Shown piece by piece: positions 34,599-46,086 of a DNA stretch of 64,000 nucleotides. The DNA comes from Cyanophora paradoxa (lineage: Eukaryota; Glaucocystophyceae; Cyanophorales; Cyanophoraceae). The notes under the pieces are model-generated. The model saw only the letters and a program-made list of their open reading frames with translations. It made no database searches and had not been told where the DNA came from. The position numbers and the translations under genes are program-made. The DNA lies in NCBI GenBank assembly GCA_004431415.1, contig QPMI01000651.1:62001-126000 (forward strand). The letters are read 5' to 3'. Within the stretch, counting starts at the first letter, position 1, and each line of letters opens with the position of its first letter.

Positions 34599-37500
34599 TC
34601 ACCAAGCAGTCCCCTTGAATACCTCCGGGGCTTCGAAGATCTTGTCCGGGGCCGCAGCTGGGCCGGGCGCCCCCACCGCTGGCGCTGGCTCGGGGGGCGC
34701 GCCGAGGGGCGGCCAGGAGGCGGGATGGGCGGGGGAGGGGTAGAGGGTGTGGGATGGGGCCCCCGGGAGGGCGGGGCGGGGTGGCGGCGTGGGGCACGAG
34801 GGGGCCGGGAGCTGCTGGCTCGCGGGGGCGGGCGCCACCGAGCAGTCCGCCTTGAACACCTCGGGGCCTTCGAAGATCTCATCCGCGGGTGCAGGCGGGC
34901 CGGACCCCGCCTCCGCTCGCGCCGTCTCGGAGGGCTCGCCCAGGGGCGGCCCGTGGCGCGGGCTCGGTGCGGACGGGGCGGGAGGGGCGGGAGGGTACGG
35001 GTACACGTAGACGGGGCGCACAGCGAGCTCTGGAAGCGCGGGGCCCGGGGCCGCGAAGAGGGGGAGATCGAGGGCGGGGAAGTTGAGGGAAAAGGGGCGG
35101 GCGGGGGCGGGGCCGGCTCGCCGCGCGGCGCCCTGCGGGCCCTGCGGGCGGGCCTGCCGGTCCCGCCCTCGAGCCCGGGGGGATTGAGCTCCGCCGCGGG
35201 CCCGGTCGCGGCCCCGGCCTCGGGGAGGGCGGACGGCCCGGCGGACTCCCCTTCGAGGTCGGCGCGGCGGCGGCGGGCGCGGGCCTTGGGCCCGGCGGCG
35301 GCGGCGGCGGCGGCGGCGGCCGGAGGCGGCGGAGAAGGCGAGCGGGCGGCGGGGGGCGTGGAGGGGCGACTGGAGAGGGCGGGGACAGGCGGGGAGTCCG
35401 CAGGGGAGCCCAAAGACGACGAGGAGGGGGCGCGGCTGGAGGGGGTACGGCGGCGCCGGAGACGTAGAGGCGCTCGAGGTGCACTGAGAGGTCCATCGAG
35501 GCCCGCACCGCCTCCCCGAACTAGGGGGGGGGGGGGGTACGCGTGTCAGGCGGCGGGGTGGGTGGGCGGGGGGGGGGGGGGGGGGAAGGGGGGGGGGCGG
35601 GGGGGCGGCGGCGGGGCGCGACAGCGCGGACGAACCAGGGTGGCCTTGAAGGGGTCGGGAGCCGTGCGGAAGTCCTCCTCGATCATCTACCCCCCGAGAC
35701 CCGGGCCCGGGTCGGCACGAGCTCGCGGGGGGGTACGAGTGGGCGGGCGTGGGGGGTACCTGGGCGGAGAGGGCGAGGGGGCCGTCGGGCGAGTCTAGAC
35801 CCGAAGAAGTCCAGTCCCCTGGGATGACACCGGACGGGACGGGCGCGAGGCCGGCCGCCGGCGCCGGCGGTCGCCGCTCCGGAGGCTTGCCCTGCGCGGG
35901 GCCCTCAGAGGGCGGCGCGGAGGGGTAGAGCCTGGGAGGGGGAAGCGGCGGCGCGCCTCGAGGCCCATGAGCCCCCAGAAGAGCTCGTTGGGGCACGCCC
36001 GGTTCGCCTCGTCGCCGGCGCTGGCCGCGGCGGAGGCGGCCGGGCGGCACGAGAGGACGACGAAGGGCGAGGCGTCCGGGCCCTCGAGCGAGGTGCCCAG
36101 GCCGGCGCCGAGGCCGGCCGGGGCCGAAGCGCTGCCCGAGGCGAAGGAGCGGGGGCGGAAGCCAGCGGCCTTTGGGGCGCGCCCCGCCCCGCCGGCCGCC
36201 GCCAGGTCCGAGAGGATGACCCGCTGGAAGCCGAACTGCGCGGGGACGGGCGTCGGGGCCGGGCACGGGAGCCCGGTTCGGCTCGCCGCCCGGGGCGGGG
36301 CGGGGCGGGCGGACGATGTTGAGGGCGGTGGAACGGGCGAAGATCTGCCGGACGATAGAGGGCGCGAAGAAGCGCACGATCGGCAGCGTCGCCTGCAGCC
36401 TCTAAAGCTTCAGGCCGGAGGAGCCAGGCCCGTAAGGGCCCCCATGCACGTGTACGTGCACCCCGCGCACCTTCTCCTGCCAGCTGTAGGTGAGGCGGCA
36501 GCCGCTGGGCGTGGGCCGGACGTGCCAGTAAGAGAGCGCGAACGACTTCTCCAGAAAACGCCGCGTCGACCTGCCGCCAGACCCCCGCGGCGCTCAGGAT
36601 GCGGCGGGACGGAGGCCTAGGCCGGCGTCTCTGTCCATGGGCAGCGGGCGCGGGGGCACCAGACGCCGTCGGCGCGGCGGTCGATGGCGACCTTCACCGC
36701 GAGGCAGGAGCCGTCGCGCAGCCGCCGGTTCGCGAAGCACACGACCGTGTTCACCCGCCACGCTGCGCGCCGCCGCGCGGGGCGAGGGGTGCGCGGTCGG
36801 CGGGGCCGGTCGCGCGGAGAGCGGGCGGGGGCGAGTCGGGAGGACGGAGGCCTAGGGCGCACAGTAAATGAGCTGCTGGTGGTCGAAGACGATGACGGCG
36901 CCCATCCCGTCTGCCGCCCGCCCCCGCTCGCCCTCGCCCCGCCAGCGGCGACCGCGGGCGGGGGCGCGCGGGGGCGGGGGCGGGGGCGGACCGGGGTCAC
37001 TGGGGTCGGGGTTCTTCAGCCGGGCGATCTCCTCCTGGCTCTTCGTATACGCGTTCACCTGAGGCAGCGACCGGCGCCGTGAGCGCTGGCAAGGAGGCGC
37101 ACGTGTACAGGCGGCCGGGGGGCACCTCGCAGGCGCGGGACTGGGCGACAACGCTCCGCACGGCGAAGTGGAGCGGGACGTCCAGGTCCAGGCCCCCGCG
37201 GTAGACCGTCAGCGCCGGCGCCCGCTCCACCTCCCTGCGCGCCCGCCCGCCCCGCGCCCCGCTCGCACCGGTGCCGCGGCTGACCGCGACCCGTAACCGA
37301 TATCGCGCAACCGCGACCGCTCGCTCGCGCACCTCGCCTCGACGACCAGATCGCCGTACTCCACGACCGCCTTCCACTCTGCAGGCGCGTCTGCGGTCGG
37401 CGCGCGCGTGGCGGTACCGGTGCGCGTGAGGCTAAAGCTTGGATCGATCGATATCGCGAGCTACAGCTGCAGGGGTGGGAGAGGCAGGGCTACGGATATA

Positions 37501-37639
37501 TAGCTGGCTACGCACAGAGCTGGTCCAGCACTCGTTCGAAGACCTGTGAGGAGGATGCGCGCGTGAGCGGACGCTTAGAGCGCGCAGGGACCCCACGTCC
37601 ACGCGCCTCGTTGAGGTGCTCCAGGTCGTAAGGCTCCAT
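34599..37639 (-). CDS. Putative START-like (lipid-binding fold) protein with Pro-rich C-terminus
   Basis: Exon 1 starts at 37639 (MEPYDLEHLNEA), followed by VFERVLDQL. Further exons read EWKAVVEYGDLVVEAR, ALTVYRGGLDLDVPLHFAVR, VNAYTKSQEEIARLKNPDP, GAVIVFDHQQLIYCA, VNTVVCFANRRLRDGSCLAV and FLEKSFALSYWHVRPTPSGC with RLTYSWQ. The order of alternating strands and the GC(R)LTYxxQ ending recall START domains, but no decisive motif is seen and the assignment is weak. The C-terminal half is Pro/Ala/Ser-rich and contains at least two copies of an IFExPEVFK motif (near 34880 and 34650). No membrane segment noted. Function unknown; lipid transfer would be speculation. The gene is convergent with the SPEN-like gene. 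Confidence 0.5.
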
Positions 37640-38208
37640 GCCGGCGCCGCCGCGCGCGTCGCCGCGCGCGCGCGGCTAGGCTGCAGCTGATGCTGCCTCG
37701 CAGGCTCGCTGCCTCGCTCCGATCCGTTGCTCTCGCTGACTGTCACGCGTGCGCCGTGATCATGACGTGCTGCCAGGCTGGCGATATATATCGATGGTCA
37801 CCAGTTCTGCTGGTACCGGTCACTGTGGTCAGCTGCAGGCTCACAGCGAGAATCATTTCGGGTACGATTTCGGCGAATGCCGAAATGAGCTATCCCCCGC
37901 CGAAATCAGCTCCAGATAGCAGGCGCCGTCGGACATAGAAGCGGAGGCGTAGGAGGCGAGGCGTAGCGACAGCTATGTTCTGGAAGCAGTTTCAACGGTG
38001 TCTGTGCCCTCGCGCACCGGCACCAGTGGCGCGAGTACGATCGCCCTACAACGTGTCGCTCCGCGCAAGCTAGCCCGTCAGAAGACATGCAAAAGCTTCG
38101 GAGAAGTGCTTTCGTCCTAGCCTAGCCGCGCGCGCTCGTGATACTGCGGTAGTTGCTCACTGGAGCCGATGGCCTACAGCTGCAGCTGTATAGCGCGTTA
38201 TCTAGGCA
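37640..38208. other. Intergenic region, probable promoter of the START-like gene
   Basis: No gene supported. It includes a diverged repeat of CGAAATSAGCT words near 37870-37915 and microsatellite-like ATATAT at 37788. It ends at the minisatellite. Confidence 0.4.
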
Positions 38209-38975
38209 CATCATGCCCCGCTCGCCCCGCCCTGCCGCTGCGCGCCCCGCCTCGCCGACGGGGCTGAGGCCAGGTCCGCGCCGCCCCCGCCGCCTTCCCG
38301 CCCGCCGCGAGCTGCGCTGACGCCCGCGCACAGGCCGGATCGCGCCCCGCGCCGGCCCCTGCCCGCCCCGCCCCGCCGCGGCGCGCCCCGCCTCGCCGAC
38401 GGGCTGAGGCCAGGTCCGCGCCGCCCCCGCCGCCTCCCCGCCCGCCGCGAGCCGCACTGACGCCGCGCACAGGCCGGATCGCGCCCCGCGCCGGCCCCTG
38501 CCCGCCCCGCCCCGCCGCGGCGCGCCCCGCCTCGCCGACGGTGCTGAGGCCAGGTCCGCGCCGCCCCCGCCGCCTCCCCGCCCGCCGCGAGCCGCGCTGA
38601 CGCCCGCGCACAGGCCGGATCGCGCCCCGCGCCGGCCCCTGCCCGCCCCGCCCCGCCACGGCGCGCCCCGCCTCGCCGACGGGGCTGAGGCCAGGTTCGC
38701 GCCGCCCCCGCCGCCTCCCCGCCCACCGCGAGCCGCGCTGACGCCTGCGCACAGGCCGGATCGCGCCCCGCGCCGGCCCCTGCCCGCCCCGCCCCGCCGC
38801 GGCGTGCCCCGCCTCGCCGACGGGGCTGAGGCCAGGTCCGCGCCGCCCCCGCCGCCTCCCCGCCCGCCGCGAGCCGCGCTGACGCCCGCACACAGGCCGG
38901 ATCGCGCCCCGCGCCGGCCCCTGCCCGCCCCGCCCCGCCGCGGCGCGCCCCGCCTCGCCGACGGGGCTGAGGCTG
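38209..38975. repeat. Tandem minisatellite, unit 140-141 bp, about 5.4 copies
   Basis: The word GCTGAGGCCAGGT or its variant recurs at 38263, 38403, 38543, 38684, 38825 and (diverged) 38966, a spacing of 140-141 bp. Units are almost identical GC-rich sequence. The first copy at the left edge is the most diverged. Long open frames across it arise because 141 is a multiple of three, and they are not credible genes. Confidence 0.95.
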
Positions 38976-40573
38976 ACGCCGACGGAGCCCTCGGTGGTCT
39001 CCCTGCGTTCCGCGTTCCGCGGTCCCTCTGGCACCAGGTACGCGCGCGCCTCAGGCTGCGCCACGTTAGCTAGCAATGCTTGCTAGCAAGCGCGCCAGGC
39101 CGGTCCATCCTATAGCTTCCCGTCCCGCGCTGAGCTTTAGGCACCGCGCCTTGCCTTGACTTCGCGCGTGCAGGCGCCTGGCGGCACCGCGGCACGCGCA
39201 ACGAGGCGCCGCGGATGTAGTGGAGCACGTGGAGCGGCGCCGGCGGCTGGGACAAGTGGGCGATGGCGCTACGCGGATGGCGCTGCGAGCTAGCTAAGAG
39301 TTGGTCAACGAGGCGCGATGTAGCTGTAGCTAGCTAGCTAGCGAGACCATAGGCATCTGATAGCTAGCTAGCTAGCTAGAGAGTGAGTGCAATCGAGATT
39401 GGCTGCTCGCTGGTGGGCGCGCGGCGCGGGCGCACGGGTGCTCCGGTCACAGGCCTGCGAGATAAGCTTAAATAAGCTTAGCTGCCTGCCGAGATGAGCT
39501 TAAATGGTATTTCGGGCTCATTCTTGCATTGGACTTTCGCAAAGATGCTATCTCGGGTTTTACTCGAGCTCAACCCGAGCTGATTCTTGCTGTGGGCTGC
39601 GCTACCGCTGCCTACAGCTACGCGTACGCCGCCTACACGCGGCGCTGAAGAAGCGCGTGGATCACGGTGGATGGACTCCGGGAGCTGCTAGCTGCGCCGC
39701 TGCATGCTCAGCTGCATCATCAGCCTGCATGTCGCTCAGCCTCAGCGACCAGTATATACGTACCCGTCGGCGGGGGGCGAATCGACCAAAAGGCAACATC
39801 GATCGATCGATCGCGATATCGATATCGATCGCGATCATGTCGTTCCCGACCGTGAACGGGCGCCGCGTCGACGTCTTTTGTTCGAATATTCCGAATATTA
39901 ATCATTCCCGATCCTTCGAATTCATGATGCTTCGAATTCAGCTCGATATCGACTCGGCGAGGAGCCCCTCAGGCTGGGCCTCAGCCCCTCCAAGTTGCTC
40001 CAACTTGAAGGCTCCAAGTTGGGCTCCAAGCCTCCAACTACCGTACTACTAGTAGTAGTACTTGGCAACTCAGTGACTGGGCCAACTGAGTCCGGACTCC
40101 GGATCCGGAGGCTCCAGCCTCCAACCTGCTCCAAGTCCCGGAGTCCTTCGCCGGACCTTCAAGGCTTCGGTTGCGACAAGTTGCGCCGACAACTTGCGAC
40201 TCTCTAAGTTGCGAGTCCTCCGGGACTCCTCCCTCCAACTTGCTCCAAGTTCCGGATCCGGATCCGGACGTACCCCCCCCGGCTGGGGCCGGCTCGCTCC
40301 CCGCCGAATTCGAATTCCTCCCGGGTCCGGCATCCTCGGATCATCATGGCATCCTCCCCCGCGGCGGGCCCCGCCGCGGCCCGCGGGCCGCCGGCCCCGG
40401 CGCCCCGCGGCCCCCGCGGCCGCCCCGCGGCCGGCCCCGCGGCCGCAGTGTGCGTTCAACTGCCAGGCTGCGTTGCCGAGTTGGAGACTTGAAGTCATTA
40501 TTGCAATAAAGGGTCTGAAATTACTCTGAATGCACAGCCGAAATCATTGAATGGTTTTATGATTAGTCGGCGA
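38976..40573. other. Intergenic region with simple repeats
   Basis: About 1.6 kb without a recognisable gene. It holds TAGC microsatellites (39322-39342 and 39361-39382), an ATCGATCG/CGATAT run (39798-39838), repeated CTCCAAGTT words (39980-40250) and a GC-rich palindromic block (40365-40445). Downstream flank of the minus-strand TPS paralogue. Confidence 0.5.
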
Positions 40574-43500
40574 TCACGCCAAGCTTAAGTCGGCGAGGCG
40601 GGCGAGGAGGCCCCGCACGGCCCCCGCGTCCCGCAGCCGCAGCGCCCCGGCCCCGGCCCCGGGCCCCTGCGCGCGCCCCGCCGGTCCCACCTGCGCAGAG
40701 GGGGAGCGAGCGCCTCGGCCACGGAAAGGGCCGGAGCGGCGGGGGGGCGGGGCACCTGGCAGGGAAGTGGGGCACGCCGGCGGCGGCGGCCCACTCGGCG
40801 GCCGCCGCCTCCACCTCCGCCCACTCCGCCCCGCCCCCGACGCTCACCACCGCCCGCACCTGCCGCCCCCGCTAAGGAGAAGGAAACGGGCGCCGGGGCG
40901 GGCGGGGATCCGGTCCCGGATCCGGTGGCGGGGGCGGGGGCGCACGCCGGGGCCCTCGCGGAGGTCGGCGAGGAGGGCGCGGACAGCGGCCGCCTCCGAC
41001 GCCCCCCGCGCCTTCACCGTCACCGCCGCCCGCTCCGACCGCACCTGAGGGAGGGAGAACGGTCGCCCGCGGGCGGGGGCGGGGGCGGGGCGGGGGTACG
41101 GCGCACGACGTCGGCGTGGGCGTTGGCGAGGGTCGCCCCCAGCACGTCCGCCGCCTCCGCCGCCTGCCGAGGGGCGTCGCGCGGGCGGGCCGGAGAGCGG
41201 GGCAAGGAAAGCGCGGGTAGGGGGCGGACCTGCCAGGCCCCGAAGTCCGAGTCGGCCGCCCTGGCGCGGGACGGGGCGGGGCAGGTCAGCCTGGCAGGAA
41301 ACGAGGGGGATCCCGGAGGAGGAGGGGCCAGGGAGGGCGGGCACCCGTATCGCCAGACCAGCGCCGCGTCCTGGACCTGCGCGAGCGGACGAGGGCGCGG
41401 GCGGGTGCAGCGTTAAGGGCGGAGAAGGGGGAGCCGGAGCGGGCGGGCGGGGCGGGCGGGCCTCGAGGGAGGAGCCCGGGGTGCGCTCGGCGTAGGTCTG
41501 TAGGATGGCTGCCGCGGGGCCCATCCACGCCTGCCGCGCCGCCCCCGCGGGGGGGCCCACCTCCCGCCACCCGCTCCCCCGCCCGGGGCCCTGCGCAAGC
41601 ACCGAGTGAGAGGGCGAGGCGGGGCGGGGGGCGGGGCGGGGCGGGCCTTGACGCGGGAGCCGTGCTCGGCGACGAGGGCGGCGCCCGTCTCGCCGAGCCA
41701 CGCCTCCAGCAGCCGAGCCGGCCTCTCGCTGCTGCGCGCGCGGGGCTCAGGCGCGGCGGCGAGGCGCTGGGCGGGGGCCTGGCGGGCGGGCCTGCAGACG
41801 AGGAGGGGGACGCCGCGGGCGGCGAGGGCGGCGAGGAGGCCCCGCAGCTCCCCGTCCGGCGCCGCCAGCTCCTCCACGTCCTGCGGGGCCCCGGGGCGGG
41901 ACGGGACGGGACGGGCGCTTCAGCTTTACTTTGCGTGGGCCGGGCCGGGGCGCGCCTGCGGGTCGACGAGGGCGCCGTCGTACTGCAGCAGCAGCGCCGG
42001 CTGCGGCTGCGGGGCCGGGGCGGCGGAGCCCGGGCGGCGGGGAGGGCGGCGGCGGCCGGCGGGGCGAAGGCGGCGAGGAGGCGGGCGAGGTCGGGGGCCC
42101 CGGAGCCGGCCCCGAACCCCGTGGCGGCCCCCGGGGCGCCCCCGCCGGGGCTCCCGAGCCGCCCCTCCGTTGGCTCCCTGCGAGGCGGAGCGGGGGCTCG
42201 AATCACCACTCGAGATTGAACGCGTGCGGAGGAGGGCGGGGCGCACGGGGCGAGGATGGCCTCGATCTGGGAGCGCGCCCAGCGGTCCGCCGTGTGCGAG
42301 AGGATGTGGCCCCGCATCGCCGCCTGCATGCGCGCGCCCCGTCAACAAGCGAAGCAAACCGGCGGAGCGGGGCTGGGCGGGCGGTGCGGACGGCACGGCG
42401 GGCGCGCTCGGCGTCGGGCATCTCGAGCGCGGCCTCCAGCGCCCGCGCCGTCTGCGCACGCACGCGCGGCTCAGCCTCAGCCTCAGCCTTTGAAAGGCAC
42501 GCTCTAGATCTCTGCTTGCACACCCCCTCGGTGTCCCAGGGGTTGACGCGGAGGGCGTCGGCGAGGGACTTGGCCGCCCCCGCGAACTCCGAGACCACCA
42601 TCGCGGGGGGCGCCGAGCCGGCGGGCCGCCCTGCCCGACAAGCCGCCTCAGCGGAGGAGGGGCGGGGCCGAGTCGGGGCCGGGGCGGGGTCGGGGGCGGG
42701 GGCGGACGTGCGGAGGCGGCGAGGAGGAAGGCGTGCGGGGAGAGATTCATCCCTGCCGCCCCCGCCCCCGCCCCCGCCCCGCTGTCAGCGCCCGGGCCGA
42801 GGGCGCCTTATAGTTGGCGGGGGCTGGGGCGGGGGCGGGACCGTCGCGGAGGGGCGTGGCGAGGAAGACGTCCGCGTGCGCGAAGAGCGACGCCTGCGCC
42901 GCCGTCGGCCCGGCCCCGCCGACGGGTCGAGGCGGGGCAGCGGCGCGCGGGGCCGAGGCGGCACCTGCTCCTCCCGCGAGAGCGTCTGCGCCCGCGCGCG
43001 GGCCGGTGAGGCAGAGCCTGACGCGGAGCCGGGGCGATGGTGGGGGGTGGGGGGGGTACGGCCCCACCCGCTCGAGGTAGAGGATGGGGCTGAACTCGGG
43101 CGTCGCGCAGGCCCCGTTGATGCGCCCCACCTGCCGCCCGGCCGGGGCCGAGGCCGAGGCCTAGGCCTCAGGAGAGCAGGCGATCGAGATCTAGAGGCCT
43201 CGGGAGGAGGGGCGGGCCATCTCGGTGATCTGGCGGCGCAGTCGCGCGTAGCCGACGCTCCCCCCGTCCGACCCCGACGGCTCCGTCACCTAAGATCGAG
43301 CCGCCGCCGCCGCTGAGAGGCGGAGGAGCGCGGGGGCGGCTCGGGGGCGGGCAGGCGGGCCTGGACGAGGAGGACGCGGCCGCGCCACTTGCCGGCGTCC
43401 CGCAGCAGCATCGCCTCGAACGCCAGCAGCTGCCCCCGCCCCGCCCTCAGCGAGCCGGCGAGGGGCGAGGGGCTGGGGCGGAGAGGGCGCCGGCGCGCGC

Positions 43501-45930
43501 GCCTTGTGGGGGATCCCCTTGATGAAGTCGAGCTCGTCCCAGCCCACCACGATCTGAGCGCGGGGCGGGGTCGGGTCGCGATCGGGCCGAGCAGGGGGCC
43601 CGTGGCTCGGGGCAGCGGGCAGGGGCGGGCCTTGAGGTCGGGGCGGCGGCGGAGGAGGCCGGCGAGACCGCGCAGCTCGCACGCGGGCGCCGGCGAGGCG
43701 CGGGCCGGCGAGGCAGGGCCGGGCCCCTCCTCGTCCGCCTCCGCGTCCACCTGCCGGCACCGTGTCGGTGCGGAGCGGGGCGGGGCGCAGCGGAGGCGGG
43801 GCGGGGAGGGGCGGCACGGAGGAGTCGAGGGCGAAGACGGGGACGGAGGGCCCGATGCCGATGGGCGAGACCACCACCCGCGTCACCCGGTGCGCCCCTG
43901 CGGTCCGATCCGCACATGTAAGCGAGGGCGGACCGAGAGGCCGGGGCGGTGCACCGGAGAGGGAGTGGACGAGGCCCGGACAGCCGCCGGCGACGGCGCC
44001 CTCGACGCGCAGCAGCCGCGAGCACGCCGAGATGAAGTGCCGGCTGCCCCAAATCAAAGCTTAGCGGGGCTCAAGGGGAAAGGGGGCCTAGAAAGGGCGG
44101 GGAGGAGGGGGAGGGCGGGGACCTGTCGTCGTAGGTGTTGAAGGAGACGACGTTGGCGCCCAGCAGCCCCCGCAGCAGCTGCGAGGCCTGAGCGGGGCAG
44201 GGCGGCTGGAGCGGGGGGTGGGGGGGGGGGGGGGGGGGGGGGGGGGGGGCGGGCCTCGCAGCGGACGGGGCTCATGCGGAAGACCTCGAGGGAGGGGAAT
44301 GGGCTGTGCATGAAGATCCCGATCCGCGCCTGCGAACGAAGGCGTTGGGGGGGGAAGAGGCGGAGGAGGGGTACGGGGCGCACGGAGTCGCCGACGCGGC
44401 GGCGGAGGATCTCGGGGAGGAGGAAGAGGTGGTACCCGTGCGCCCTTCGAGGCCCCGGGCGTCAGGAGGGACGGGACGGGGCCCGGGGCGGGGGCGCGGG
44501 TACCAGACGATGTCGCCCTCTTCGTACACGTCCGCAATCGCGTTCGCCAGCTGCCGGCGGCCCCGCGGGGCCGAGTCAAGGGACGGACGCGGGGGCCGAG
44601 AGGGGGGGGGGAGGAGGGGGGAAGAGGCCACGCTCGCGATCGGCGGCCGGGGAGGGGGGGGGGGGAGAAGGAAGAAAGGGGGCCGGGGCCGGGGCGGCGC
44701 ACAGCGGTGTTCATCTCGACGTAGGACTGCCAGTGGCCGCGGTCGTAGAGGGAGCCCGAGGAGCCCTGCTGCAGAAGCTGGTGCAGCAGCGGCCACAGCA
44801 TCTGACGCGAAGGGGAGGCCGCCGTGAGCCGGCGAGGGGCGGGGCGGGGCGGGCGGGAGGAGCGCCGGCCCCGAGGGCGGGGCCGGAGATCTCTTAGATT
44901 TGATCCGAGGCGGACCTGCTTGCAGAAGACGCCGTAGGCGGAGGCCTGGAGCTCGGAGGAGACGAAGGCGGGGACGGCGCCGTGCTCGGCCCGGCAGCGC
45001 TCGGCCAGGGCGCGGCGCCGGGCGAGGGCCCCCGGGACGGCCTCCTGCGGGTCCACCGCCGTGCCCACGAAGACGCACTCGGCGGGGAGCATGCCCCGCA
45101 CGTCCATCAGCACCTGCTCCACCTGCGAGCGAAGAAAGATCAGATTGGATTCGAGAGGGCTTGATCTGAACGCACCGAGTCCATGGCGGTCTTGACGTGC
45201 TCGGCGCCGGGGGCGCTCAGGAAGGCCTGCGGCAGCCTGCGGGCCGGGGCGCCGCCGGCGGCGCGGCGCGGTGAGAGGAGGGGCTGGGGCGGGGGAGGCG
45301 CGTTGCTGCGCGGGCGGGCGGGCGGGCCTGTGCGTGACGACGATGATGCGGCCGGCCGGGAAGAGGCTGTGCGAGGTCGGCGAGCGCCTGAGGTCGGACA
45401 TCGGTCCTGCGCGCGGTTGCATGGTCGGACTCAGAATCCCGCGCAAAAGCGGCGTCCGCCAACGTCGGCGGCGCGCAAGCGCCGGGCGCGCCTGCGGCCG
45501 AACGGAGGCCGAGGTCGAGATCTAGAGCTCGAGGGCTCTGGGCGACGCCGTTCGACGAGGCGCGTGAGTCGCGACCCGCACGCAGCACAGCAAGATGCCT
45601 CTGCAGGTCGCTGATCATCTGCACCAGGCTTGCCTCCTCTGCGCGCGTCAGCGAGAGCGCGTCAGCGAATTCGAACGTACGCATATGCATGCGCGTCGCG
45701 CGCGCAGCTTCTCTGCGACGAAGCGAGCTGCGAGCTGCTGCGATGCCGGAATGCGCACCGAGGAAGAGATCCGCTGCGACGCCGGCGAGCGGGTCCTCGC
45801 CTTGCAGCTGCCCGACCGTGCCCATGCCCGCCGCGCCGGCCGCTCGGCCGTCCTGCTGCGCCGCGAAGGGCATTCCGTCGCGCAAGGCCGCGGCTGCTGA
45901 TGCGCGCTCGCCGTCCGCAGTCGCCGTCAT
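40574..45930 (-). CDS. Degenerate trehalose-6-phosphate synthase/phosphatase paralogue (probable pseudoenzyme)
   Basis: The start at 45930 gives an N-terminal region with a helical segment (MISDLQRHLAVLR). Joined exons give a GT20 synthase domain: GRIIVVTHRLPQAF, GTAVDPQEAVPG, QMLWPLLHQLL, DIVWAHGYHLFLLPEILR, IGIFMHSPFPS, GWDELDFIKGIPHK, ADVFLATPLRDGMNL and VVSEFAGAAKSLADALRVNP. A HAD-like phosphatase domain follows, ending ADLSLA-stop at 40574. The usual HDYHL motif reads HGYHL, the usual Arg of VDRLDYIKG is Glu, and the N-terminal Gly-Gly-Leu loop is not found. In the HAD part the nucleophile motif DYDGT reads QYDGA, GDDRTDE reads GGGAEWA, and the motif Lys is lost. The frame stays open across all exons, so selection seems to keep the protein. 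Regulatory or scaffold role in a TPS complex is inferred by analogy with yeast Tps3/Tsl1 and plant class II TPS. Confidence 0.8.
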
Positions 45931-46086
45931 GCGCGTGGCAAGCTCGATGCACGAGAAAATTCGGCGTCAGCCTGGGGTACAGGGCATTGGAAGCTGCATC
46001 AGCGTTGAATAGGGAGCACGACTACGGGTACGTACACGCGCGAAGGAGAAGCCAGAACGTGGAACAGCGCGACGCCGATCTGCGAG
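45931..46086. promoter_or_regulatory. Shared bidirectional promoter of the two TPS paralogues
   Basis: Only 156 bp separate the proposed start codons of the divergent TPS genes (45930 minus, 46087 plus). The segment has no TATAAA box. It contains GTACGTACAC and CGCGCGAAG words. Both starts are the first in-frame Met of the respective first exons, so the true untranslated regions must overlap or be very short, or the starts lie slightly further in. Confidence 0.55.

Noticed and set aside
38198-39076. Long Arg/Gly/Ala-rich open frames (292 aa and others) on both strands
   Set aside because: They are produced by the 141-bp tandem repeat, whose unit is divisible by three. The protein is just the repeat and resembles no family.
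39798-39838. ATCGATCG/CGATATCG run as a possible origin or binding-site array
   Set aside because: It is a simple-sequence microsatellite without larger symmetry or associated gene.
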